Below the pieces are notes generated by a model that was not told the DNA's origin, searched no databases, and saw nothing but the letters and a program-made list of their open reading frames with translations. A DNA stretch of 64,000 bases from Selaginella moellendorffii. Lineage: Eukaryota; Streptophyta; Lycopodiopsida; Selaginellales; Selaginellaceae. The translations under genes and the position numbers were made by a program. Shown here piece by piece: positions 23,968 through 33,800 of this stretch. The stretch spans positions 546,121-610,120 of the forward strand of contig NW_003314338.1 of assembly GCF_000143415.4 (NCBI RefSeq), given 5' to 3'. Numbering within the stretch: the stretch's first letter is position 1; each line of letters opens with the position of its first letter.

Positions 23968-25360
23968 AGCCTGTCAAAATAATTATGATATAATTATATT
24001 TCACTTATAAACAAATTTATTTTTTCCTTGTCAATCATCCCAATAATAAATGTAAATAACCTGGTTTTCTTATTATATTTAAACTTTTATAAAAAATAAT
24101 TTCTTGTGATATTATGTAATCATTTTAAATATTTCTTTTTCTTTCCTTTTTCTATATTCATTATAAATTTTATTAATATTTACTAAATTTCTTACTTCAG
24201 TTATATATGAATTTTTATCACTTTTTTTTCAACCTTATAAAAATAATATAAGCTCTTTAGTTTATAGTTCTGTTGATAAGCCCCAATTAATTAGCCATTC
24301 AGTAATCACTTATCAACATCCTCAATATATGAAATAATTTTATCCTTCAATGTCTTTATTTTGATCTTTACCAAATTCTTTTTCTTCACATGACCATGTT
24401 TGCTAACACTATTGTTAAATTAAATTTTAAAAAGCAAATCTCACTATCTAAACATTCCTCACCATGTAATTATACTTTTGGTTACTAAGCAAAAAAAATT
24501 ATTTTTTTCTTTCTACAAATATATATTTTGGAATGATCTTTCAAAATACTATAACCTAACACAATCTTTGTGGGAACTCCCACCACATTTAACTGCTAAG
24601 ATGCCCTAGTTACATAGCTAAAGCAAGGTTTTGAGTAACTGTTAGTCTAAGTAATTTGAGTTATTTGGAAGTAATTAGTGTTACCCATATTTGGATTGTG
24701 AGCATCAACTATTAGATTTTACCTTTATAAGGGTAATATAAATTTCTTAGATTGGCCCCTTATAAGGCTAAAGATGAAAAAGTAATAAAAATTAATATAG
24801 AAAAATATTAAAATAATTGAAGTAAGAGATTTTTGGTTTGCTTAAACAAAAACTAGATGGTACTGGATATGTATTTATAAATACAAAATTAATCTAAATT
24901 AATAACAACCATTAGATGGTAAAAGATCCTAAAATATCCAAGAATATTCTAGGCAATAAGATTAATCTTGATTTATAAATAATAAACCATGTTTATAATT
25001 ATTGATCAATTGGAATATTCAAAAATACTAAATAAGTATGACATTACTATTAATCAAACCAAATGTTGCTGCATATGATATGTAGTAAATTTTGATAAAT
25101 AGTAATAATAAAAAATGATTATATAATATCTTAAGAAATTATTTTCTATAAATCTTTAAATAAAAAAAATAGACTATGAGATCCAAGTGTATGGCTATAA
25201 TGTTATATACTAATATTATTATAGTGAGATTTTGATAGCTATTAGATTGGTTTCAATCTGAACCACTTAGTCCTATATATAAACTAAGGTTTTTGGGTTA
25301 ATTAATATGCATATTTTTATATTCCATTTCCATATTTCATACATTAACATTACTGGAGGT
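23968..25360. other. AT-rich intergenic
   Basis: No gene supported apart from the MITE at 24,832-25,063. Mostly A/T homopolymer-rich sequence. Confidence 0.55.
24832..25063. mobile_element. MITE copy 2, with inverted core relative to copy 1
   Basis: Ends TTTGGTTTGCTTAA and TTAATCAAACCAAA (one mismatch) match those of the element at 21,039-21,351, and the flanking word 'tgttgct' is shared on the right. The internal segment at about 24,877-24,952 is the reverse complement of copy 1 at about 21,078-21,158 ('cctagaatatgcttgg' side). The right part ('aataagattaatctt', 'gatcaattgga') keeps the same orientation in both. Non-coding. Confidence 0.7.
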
Positions 25361-25766
25361 GAAAGATAATTTTGATTATCCCTAAGGAATGTTTGGATTT
25401 GGGCTTTTGGTTTAAATCTAGTTTACAACACTTAGATTTTACTGTCCATATAACTTCTCAATTTATTCTCTTTTTTTTTTTCTTTTTTGTTCATCTTTAT
25501 GGTAGAGTAGCAGCTTCTTTCCTCTTTGACTCTAGAATAAAAGTTGGTGCAATTGCTTAATATTATATGGTTATAGTTGAAAAATCAAATTTAGTTGATA
25601 GTAGCATTTAAGATGTATGGTACAACTCCTATTACTCTTATTGTCAATCCTCACATCTGGTTAGAGTATTTTTATAAGAATCCTAGAGATTAATATGATC
25701 ACTTTATGGTGATTGCTATGTATTATTCTTGGAATTTGTATAAGTTTCCCATGTGTCTTTAATGGA

Positions 25767-25832
25767 TAGCGATGTAGTGGTATAATGGTTTAAGTGTAGC
25801 CACTTGTGCAGATTTGAGCATTCTCCTAAATG
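25767..25832 (+). other. tRNA-like relic (possible SINE head), low confidence
   Basis: The word 'tgtagtggtataatgg' resembles a pol III A box in a tRNA D-arm, and 'agatttgagcattctcc' about 30 bases later resembles a B box after C-to-T decay. No acceptor-stem pairing is left, so this is not a working tRNA. Confidence 0.25.
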
Positions 25833-26079
25833 TCTTTAAGTATTTGAACATGTTAACAATTGTGATAATGCCTTTCTAACAATTACATCATTTTTATCAA
25901 GGGCCATTTAAGTTAGTGATGCAATTTGGTATTCACTTCCAAAGCATTTTACTTCATGTAAAACCAAATATATCAAAGCAGATTAAGTTAAGAATATTGT
26001 AATTAACATTTTATCAAAATCTTGTGGGACTTGAGTATGCTTTTGCTCCACCCACATTAGACGATATTATTTGACTAGC

Positions 26080-28170
26080 ACAACCTTATAAGATATTACT
26101 TCTTCCATTTCTCATTATACATCCTTTAGCTCTACTTTTTGTGGAAGATAATCCTGTTTTGATAGTGGTTGATGCTGTTGCTGCTGATGTTCAAGGACAA
26201 AGGCAAAAATGTGATTGTGATCGTGATGTCTATTGTTAAGCGTATGACAAGATTGGCCACACATATCAGCATTGTTAGTATTTTTTGAATTGGTGTACTC
26301 TATTTCCTAAGTGAAAGCCTTAACATCAATAATGTCTTATTAGCAGAAATTTTTCCTGGAAATGAAGAGTTATACGGTCATTGCATGAATAAGTCAATGA
26401 CCCCTCCATCCTTCTTTCGGAAGTACTATTAAGGGGTTCATTTAGCACCAGTTCATCAAGTGTTTACTTTCCAAGTTTGTTTTTATAATAAAAGGTTTTT
26501 TATTATTCTTTATATATTAGTTTATATAAATTAGATTTTATCTTTTCTTGCTCAACTTATTGCCACATGTTGCTATTTACAATTGCATTGTTGGAAGAGT
26601 CTATCTTCATTCTTTATGGCAATAGTAGTACATATACATATATGAAGGACAAAACAAGTCTAATTATGTGTGTAGGTGATCTTGAGCTTAAACTTTAATC
26701 ATTGCAAGTGGTGTTAAGTTAAGTTTTTGACCTCATCCTTGGTATGGATTAGTTGTTTCAAAATTATGCCAAATGTGACATTGAGGCTTCTTCCTTTGTC
26801 TCATACTTCTTTATATTTCTTTTATTCTTTTCAATTTTATTCCATTTTATCTTTTCACTTCTATTTCTGTTTCCATCATTTTTGTCTCCCTATTACTTCC
26901 TACTATATTTCCATCTTGCTCCTTTATTCCCTCTCTAAATCATTTTCACAATCTTTGTGTTATAATGGTTAACCAACTTAAGAAAGAGTATATTGATTTC
27001 TTCAACTTTGACTTATTATCTAGGGATAAGATTGCAACCCATCATCCTATTTCAATTAGAGATGTGTAAACAACTAAAAGAAAAAAGTCTATAAATAAGA
27101 ATGCACTCCCTTTTCTAATCGATTAAGGGTTTTAAGATATTTGGGGTTGAATAATACTAGGATGAGTGACCTCTTGAGAAGTTTAAATTCAAGAGTTTAT
27201 AAGATGCTCATCCAATAAAGGTTCCTATTTGGTGTCAATCATTGAAAAAAATTAAGAATTTATGTATGAATATCAAGATGATATTGGAGAAAAGTGTTAT
27301 CTAAAAATCTTGGAATCCTTAGGTGTGTGAACATCATCTTATGACAAAGACTAATTAGAGTATTTACTTTTGCATTGACTATTGTCTATTAAACAAGGTG
27401 ACTATCTCAGATATGTACCCTTTTCCTTATATTGTTAATTTTCTAGATTGTTTGGGGAGAAGTTTTTGGTTCACCAAATTAGCTTTTACTTTTAGGTACT
27501 AACAACTGGCAATGACCGAGGAAAATATTCCCAATATTACTTTTCATATACCATTTGGTTTTATAAGTTTTTGGTGATGTTGTTTGGTTCAAACAATGCT
27601 CCGGCAACTTTTCAATACATGATAGATGAGATTCTTTACGATATGCTAGAAATGACTATTAACTTCATTGATGATGTCTTAATTCATTCAGAGGGGATAT
27701 GGAAAAAACACATTTGTGATGTTTGTAAAGTGTTGAATTTGCCATAGGAAGTTAGTTTAAAGTTGAAATAATTGAAGTGTGTGTTTGGGTCTAAAGACAT
27801 AACTTATCTTAGATTACTATATTTCTTATGAAAATTTGAAAGTTGATTTTGATAAATTTATAGCTATTTTACAATTCTTTACTATATGGTGTGTAAATGA
27901 CTTCCTAGGCAAGGTGCAATATCTCGGTTACTTCATTAATCATCTTTCTAATCAAACTACATTGTTGCAAATATTGTTAAAGTCATCAACATTATCTTTC
28001 ATTTGACCTGAAGATTCTGAGTAGGCATTTACAAATCTCAAAAAGTTATTAATGACTCCCACAACTTTGGCATATCCTAACTATAGTCAACCTTTCATTT
28101 TGCATGTGAATGCTTTTGATATCTATCTAGGAAGGGTGTTAGCCCGAATCTGCTTAGTTAGCATCATTCT
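26080..28170 (+). pseudogene. Decayed gypsy-type LTR retrotransposon (gag-pol relic)
   Basis: Fragments in order on the plus strand: a zinc-knuckle-like stretch (26,229-26,275, 'YDKIGHTYQHC'); a reverse-transcriptase core (about 27,370-27,720) with 'CIDYCLLNKVTISDMYPFPY', 'APATFQYMIDE' and the catalytic-region motif 'FIDDVLIHSE'; then 'KCVFGSKDITYL' (about 27,778); and an RNase H start 'QPFILHVNAFDIYLGRVL' (about 28,085-28,140). Stops and frameshifts are frequent, so the element is dead. RT motif order and the 'LNKVTI.D.YP.P' signature are gypsy (Ty3) type. LTRs were not found. Confidence 0.75.
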
Positions 28171-28631
28171 ATTGCATACATCAGTTGTACATTACAACTA
28201 GTAAAGGTTGTTTAATGAGCTCCAAAAGTATAGTAGACAGAGGACTTCAATGAAGCCAATTTGGCCAAGAAAGGCTAATTTGACCAAGGAAAGTTATACT
28301 TATAGCTTGGATGATGATATAACCACTAAAGAGTCCAAAGCTAAAGTGAATACAGACAGATAAGTGAGGTAACTTAATGAAGTGTTCAAGAGCCAGCTTT
28401 AGCTCCTCGGGAGATCAAATGGTTAATGCTCCCAATCCAAGTGTGGGTAGCATTACCTACTTAGATACTTAGTATGGCTTATCAGAACCTCACTCTAGAG
28501 CACCCAAGGGCAAAAGGTGGGGAGAATACCCATGAGGCTTGTGTAAGGTTGTGGTGTTTCAAAATGTTGTTCCAAAACCCCAAATTGTAGAAAGGAAAAG
28601 AAACAATCCTCTTGTGTAATAACTAGGATAC

Positions 28632-28636
28632 GGTTA
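28632..28636. repeat. Target-site duplication (left) of the gypsy element
   Basis: GGTTA immediately left of the left LTR; the same five bases follow the right LTR at 45,084-45,088. Confidence 0.85.
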
Positions 28637-28858
28637 TGTTATGATCCGGCGCAAAAAGGCAGAGATCTAGTCACCCTAGACTATGCTACACCACCTCTTG
28701 AATTCCCTCACCACCCAACCCCTCAAAAGCTCCACCACACTACCGCTCTACTGTGAGCCCTAGGATAAGGTTTTTGTCCCTTACCCTAATATGCCTTATA
28801 TACCCTTGAGCCTCCCTTTGACTGATGTTGACCATGTGGTCAAAACTAGCGCCTAATA
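28637..28858 (-). repeat. Left LTR (3' LTR in element orientation)
   Basis: About 222 bp, beginning TGTTATGATCC and ending CCTAATA. It aligns along its whole length with 44,867-45,083 (TGTTATGATTC...CCTAACA). The ends are TG...CA with a C-to-T change in this copy. Most differences are transitions plus a few short indels. Confidence 0.9.
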
Positions 28859-28871
28859 ATTCTTCCCCCCC
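28859..28871 (-). promoter_or_regulatory. Polypurine tract of the gypsy element
   Basis: On the minus strand a G7 run followed by AAGAAT directly precedes the 3' LTR, the usual place of the plus-strand primer. Confidence 0.7.
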
Positions 28872-28932
28872 AACAAAGTCCTTGTCCCAAGGACGAGTTG
28901 TACTGGTGATCACTCTTTCTGGGGAACCCTGC

Positions 28933-30381
28933 TCAAACTTCTGGTCCATCTTTCATAGCCGTATACATCAAGGAGGCATTGGGCCTGTCACTCTGAGATA
29001 GTACACCTTTCAACTGGCTAACATAACATACCAGATGAATTTTCACCCCAGCTAGCAGCCACACCCGATAAGCCGCTTTACCAATGCGCTCCAACACTTC
29101 ATATGGATCAACATATTGATGGGAAAGTTTATCACTCTTCCCTATCCGTAAAGGCACCAAGGTGTTCTGCCGCTCACTTGACGGAAAGATCATTCGCACA
29201 AAGACGAGATCACCCACCTTATATTCTCGGAATTAGCGATGCTCATTGGAAAACTTCTCCACTCTATCCTAAGCTACTTGCAAATTTCGTTTGCACACCA
29301 CCAGAATCTCATCAAGTTTTGTGGCCAAATCAATTGCCTCGGAATCAAGCTTATCTTGAACATCCTTACTCAAATGCAAGCCCAACTTCACCACTGTTCG
29401 AGGATGCTTTCCAAACATGGCAAAATAAGAACTTATCTTAGTTCCACTATGTTGGCTATTGTTGTAAGCAAATTGCACCAATGGAAGATATAAATCCTAC
29501 TGTCCTTGCCTTTGACCAATGCTACAACGTAGCATATCCTCCACCACCTAATTCACACGCTCGGTTTGCCCATTCGTCTAAGGATGATCTCCACTCGAGA
29601 GTTTCAAAGTCACTTGCATAGCCTTTACAAAGCTTTTCCAAAATCCACTGGTGAACTTTGAATCTCAATCACTAATTATGTCCTCTGGCAAACCAAAATC
29701 AGGAAAAACCTTCTCCAAGTAAACTGTAGCTAAATCTGAGGCAGTGACAGTCTTCCGAAGAGCCAACAACCACATATACTTCGTCAACTGATCCACTATG
29801 ACCCATATTTGCTCCTTTTGCCTCTGTATTGGTGGCAAATAAGTGATGAAGTCCATAGAAATACTACACCAACAGCTCTGAGGAATAGGTAAAGGTTGCA
29901 AAAGTCCCCCCAGCTTCTCTCATGGCATCTTAACCTGCTGACAAAGCTTGCATGAGTTACAATACTTGAGGATATCAACCTTCATATTCCTCTAATAAAA
30001 GTTGCGTTTAATCAACTTATACATCTTCTTCCCCCCAAAATGACCGGCCTCTAGACGATCATGATAGTGGAATAAAACTTGAGTAATTAATGCATCCACC
30101 TGTGGCAAATATACATGGCCATTGTAGTAGAGAATCCCATCCACCAATGAGAAAGTGGCTTCCATCTGGTCTCACAAAAAGGCCACTTTAACATCCTGAA
30201 CTTAAGCATGCCCAACCAACTGCCCAAACTTGTTGACCATCTTACTCAAATGATGACAAAATTGTGTTTGTAACGTCGTCACATGATGAACACGAGATAA
30301 AGCATCTGCTACCACATTTGATTTTCCTGGACAATGCTCAATAGGAAACTCCCCAAACTCCATGAGTTTGACCATCTAACG
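28933..30381 (-). pseudogene. Gypsy integrase region (broken)
   Basis: Read on the minus strand: 'EHCPGKSNVVADALSR' (end of RNase H, about 30,350-30,300); H2C2 zinc-binding segment 'AGHFGGKKMYKLIKRNFY...CNSCKLCQQ' (about 30,045-29,930); DDE core with 'SISMDFITYLPPIQR' and 'DQLTKYMWLLALRKTV' (29,901-29,665); 'TNGQTERVN' with stops on both sides (about 29,570); 'MVQFAYNNSQHSGTKISSYF' (29,481); and the C-terminal 'GDLVFVRM...HQYVDPYEVLERIGKAAY' module (29,217-28,933). In-frame stops show it is not functional. Confidence 0.85.
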
Positions 30382-30385
30382 AGTT
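30382..30385. repeat. Probable target-site duplication (left) of the 12.4-kb DNA transposon
   Basis: AGTT on the left against AGCT on the right (42,786-42,789). Joining the flanks restores CG-AGCT-TGCC, which on the minus strand reads through the gypsy frame as ...RQAR.... A single C-to-T change separates the two copies. A shorter duplication (2-3 bp) cannot be excluded. Confidence 0.65.
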
Positions 30386-30409
30386 AAGCTCTATTTCGTT
30401 AAAGTGGGA
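30386..30409 (+). repeat. Left terminal inverted repeat of the DNA transposon
   Basis: 24 bp beginning AAGCTCTATTTCG and ending AAAGTGGGA, an exact reverse complement of 42,762-42,785. Just inside (30,402-30,427) 'AAGTGGGA' is repeated in inverted orientation as 'TCCCACTT', giving a subterminal hairpin. Confidence 0.9.
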
Positions 30410-30827
30410 ATTGTCATTATCCCACTTGTAAAATAAGGTTTCCAAACCTTTATATAGTATATAAATATAACAAAATTCAACTGCATTGAGGCACATGCCA
30501 TTTTATTTTAAACAAGGAAATGTCTACTCAATCACTTCTCCTCCCCCTGCCACTGCTTCACCTCTCTCTTCTCCTTGTCATCGTCGTCCAATTTCTTTCC
30601 ATCCTTTTAATATTGGCTCAGTTGCTCCGAGTCTAGGTGGAGCCCAAGTCCCCATTCAATCTTTACTTTCCCATTATTAATAAAACAACTTCGTAGACTT
30701 CCAATAACATGCTGTAACACTTCTAGTATAATGCAAATCCTCTCAAAGAATTGTCTTTTAATATTAATACAATGGCATGGAACCCCATGCCATAATAAGT
30801 TACATTTTTAAATAAATACATGCCATC
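30410..30827. other. Left subterminal region of the DNA transposon
   Basis: Non-coding. Contains a half palindrome (about 30,489-30,503, 'ggcacatgccattt') and a diverged full copy (30,771-30,793) close to the stop codon of the minus-strand gene. Confidence 0.6.
30771..30793. repeat. Palindrome copy, element-specific family
   Basis: AATGGCATGG and CCATGCCAT arms around 'aacc'. Lies about 35 bp past the stop codon of the minus-strand gene, outside any intron. Confidence 0.7.
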
Positions 30828-33800
30828 TCAGACTGTTATTTTTTGCCTCCGACGCCTATACAATAATCTTGGAATTTCATCACTCTCCACACTATCAGGA
30901 TTTAAACCCAATAGTAATGCCATCTCTTCTCTAATACGTCCACGCTCATGTTCAGTGGTCGAAGAACCCATCTGGTTGAGCAGATTATGGAGATGCGGAT
31001 AGTGCTTGGCTAGACAATATACATGCCATAAATGATGACTGGTGACTGTCCGATCAAATGGCTTCTGATATACCGTTCCATCTGCCATTTGGTTGATTTC
31101 TGCAGCCACCTCCTGGACTGGCCGGTTCTCTATCACCATCGCTCCAAGCCGTTTTGCAACGTCCCCCAGAACATACGGTTTCTTCTCCCTAGTTTCCATA
31201 CTGCAAGAGATGGGGTGCACTGCATATGTGTGCATGTTCGCTGCAGTTTTAATCGGCGAGTCATCGATGATGAGGATTTCACTTGAGCTAGCAGTCCGGT
31301 TCATCACTACAGCCTCTGGCTTGACGAAGATGGGCTTGCTACCCCTCACATGGACCATAGTCAAGCAATCCTCCTGCGTTAGGAGAAAGTCAAATGGTAA
31401 TATTACTCGCGTCTGATCGTGCATCATCTGTAGCAACGTTAATGCATTGTGGTGCATCATGGATGTCCAAACTCCCAATTGCAAATTGAACCCGGCCCTC
31501 TGTTTTAAGTGTCGCATGGTCATTATTAGATCCCGCAGTTTCTCCCGTGTGATTAATGTGAATCTGTCTCTTTTGACCAACTTGCGACCGCAGGCTTTGG
31601 AGGGTGCAATGACATTCGAGGACGAGCCACGCTCATGGGAGAAAAGGACACCGTTCAGATCAAAAACGATATAGTACCTTCGCCGTGACTCTGAAATGAA
31701 ATGCGTCAGCATAAAAAATGGTACAAGTCAATTTTACCATCTACAATATTAGCGAATGTTGCTCCCGATGGTCGTTGAGAGGGTTTTGGTCGAGGAAACG
31801 TGAAGGGCGGAAATACTCTCCTCTGCAATGTGGGGTCAATCGCATCCGATGGCGTGTGGGCACATGCCATTTCAGCTGTAGACTCTGGTACAACTGGCTC
31901 AACAGTGGCATGGGGTGGTTCCGATGGCGTGTGATCACACTCCATTTCAGCTGGTGCCTCCGTTGGCAAAGTGGACATGACCGAACAGGCAGCAGGGGCG
32001 GTGTAGGGAGGTTCCAACGGCGCGTAGTCAGACGATTGGGCACACGTTGAGTCCGTTGGAAATGAGGATACGACCGGCTCGGCGGCTGGGGCGGCCTCAT
32101 GTGGGTCCAATGGCGCCTGGTCACCGTCAGTTGGATACGTGGACAAGATTGACTCAGTGGTATGGGCAGCATCAAGTGGAGCGTGGTCAGCTTGCTTGGC
32201 ATTGATATGGATAGTAGCCTCCACCAGCTCTGATGACTCTTGCAGCCAAGTAGAGTCCACTGGCGGATCCATATGCATGTCCAAATATCTCCCTTCGATT
32301 GAGATGGTATCCTCCCGTGCTACTAAAAACAAACTCATTAGCACATTGAATCGACTATACTGTATTTACCATCAACTGCTATTGAGGAACTAGGACCGAT
32401 ATCACTTGGGCGCACTGCTGATTCTGAAGGATTGGACATACGTTTCGACCCTTGCTTGGCACTATCCTTCCTCGACACTAAAGGCTAGAGTTTGTAAATT
32501 CAACTGAATAATCTCTACTTACCATTTGCTCTGCGACCTACATGGACAATGTTAGAAATGGTAAAAGGTTAGGAATGGATGTACTATTATTTACCTGATG
32601 GTTTGTCTTGTATGACCTTCCTCCGCTGCTCTTTGGCCACCTCAGGCTGGCCATCGTCGTCATCATCGTCGTCGTCGTTATTGTGATTGTCACCATTGTG
32701 AGGACCATCCAAGTCCTCTTCGTCCTCCTCTTCTTCGTCCTCCTCTTCTTTGTCCTCCTCTTCGTCCTTCTGCTCTTCCTGCTCATTATCTTTCTCTGGC
32801 TCCTCATCCCCCTCCTGCATTTCTTCCATAGGCTGCTCAGGCTGGATGGCTTGTTCTTCCAGGACCATCTTGGGAAAATCATCTGGCCGAGTCTCCATCT
32901 CAAAATACAAGACATCCATAGCCTGTTTTAGTGCGTGACCTAGGACCGTATCCTCACCCGACTGTCTTAACATGGTTTCTGCACGTTCTTGCACCCTTCG
33001 AAGACGACGAGATGAGAAAAACGTGGCCCTGACTTGAAAAGCTTCCCTCATCCATTGTACCTCTCCATTGAGATTGGGGAAGGGGAGTCCGCCATAGGAA
33101 TCTGAGTCATGAGGTGGTGACTGCCTGCTTTCACTCAGCCCTTGATCTGCAATGAATGGCATGAGCACACACGCCATAACCGCGAGGCATTACCTATCAT
33201 CTTTTCATTGCCCTTCTTCCTTTTCGAATCAAACACCTCTGATCTCGACGACTGTCCAACGTGCTTTCGCTTTTTATGACCACTGTCAGTTTGAGCTTGG
33301 CTGGTGCTTGCCTGTTTTGCCTTTGAAGAAGTTTCTCCTGCAAGGAATGGCATGAGACCACATGCCATTGCAAATATAATTTGTACCTCCTTTTTTCCTA
33401 TTGCTTGTCTGTTTGTCCTTCTTCGATGCGCCACCAGTGTGCTTTTCAGTCCTCGTGTCTGAATATTCACAACGATCTATAATCAAAATGGCGTGAGGCC
33501 TCACGTGACCTTACCTTGTGCAGGTTGTGAGCTCGGCCCAACATGGGTATCTTCAACAGTAGCTGTTAACGCCGTTTCAGCATCTGGGGGTGGCCACGCT
33601 CCTGCATACAGAGCTTGTGAGATAACATTTAAACTTAAAGTGTGTACTCACCAGGTTCGCAGAGAAGATACTGTTTTTCTTTGGCAACTGTAATTATATG
33701 CTCCATTGAAGTCACCTCTTCAATGGAGTTTGTCACCGCAACACACGGGACACCCTTGAGTAGTGCGGCTCAAAAGAATAGTCCGCCGCAGTTGTACTCG

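Noticed and set aside
30486-30680. 64-codon plus-strand frame at the left end of the transposon
   Set aside because: Non-coding composition, no conserved words, overlaps a palindrome half-site.
32608-32931. Plus-strand frames rich in Leu, Val and Phe opposite the acidic linker
   Set aside because: They are the antisense shadow of the Asp/Glu codons of the minus-strand gene (GAA/GAG read as TTC/CTC).
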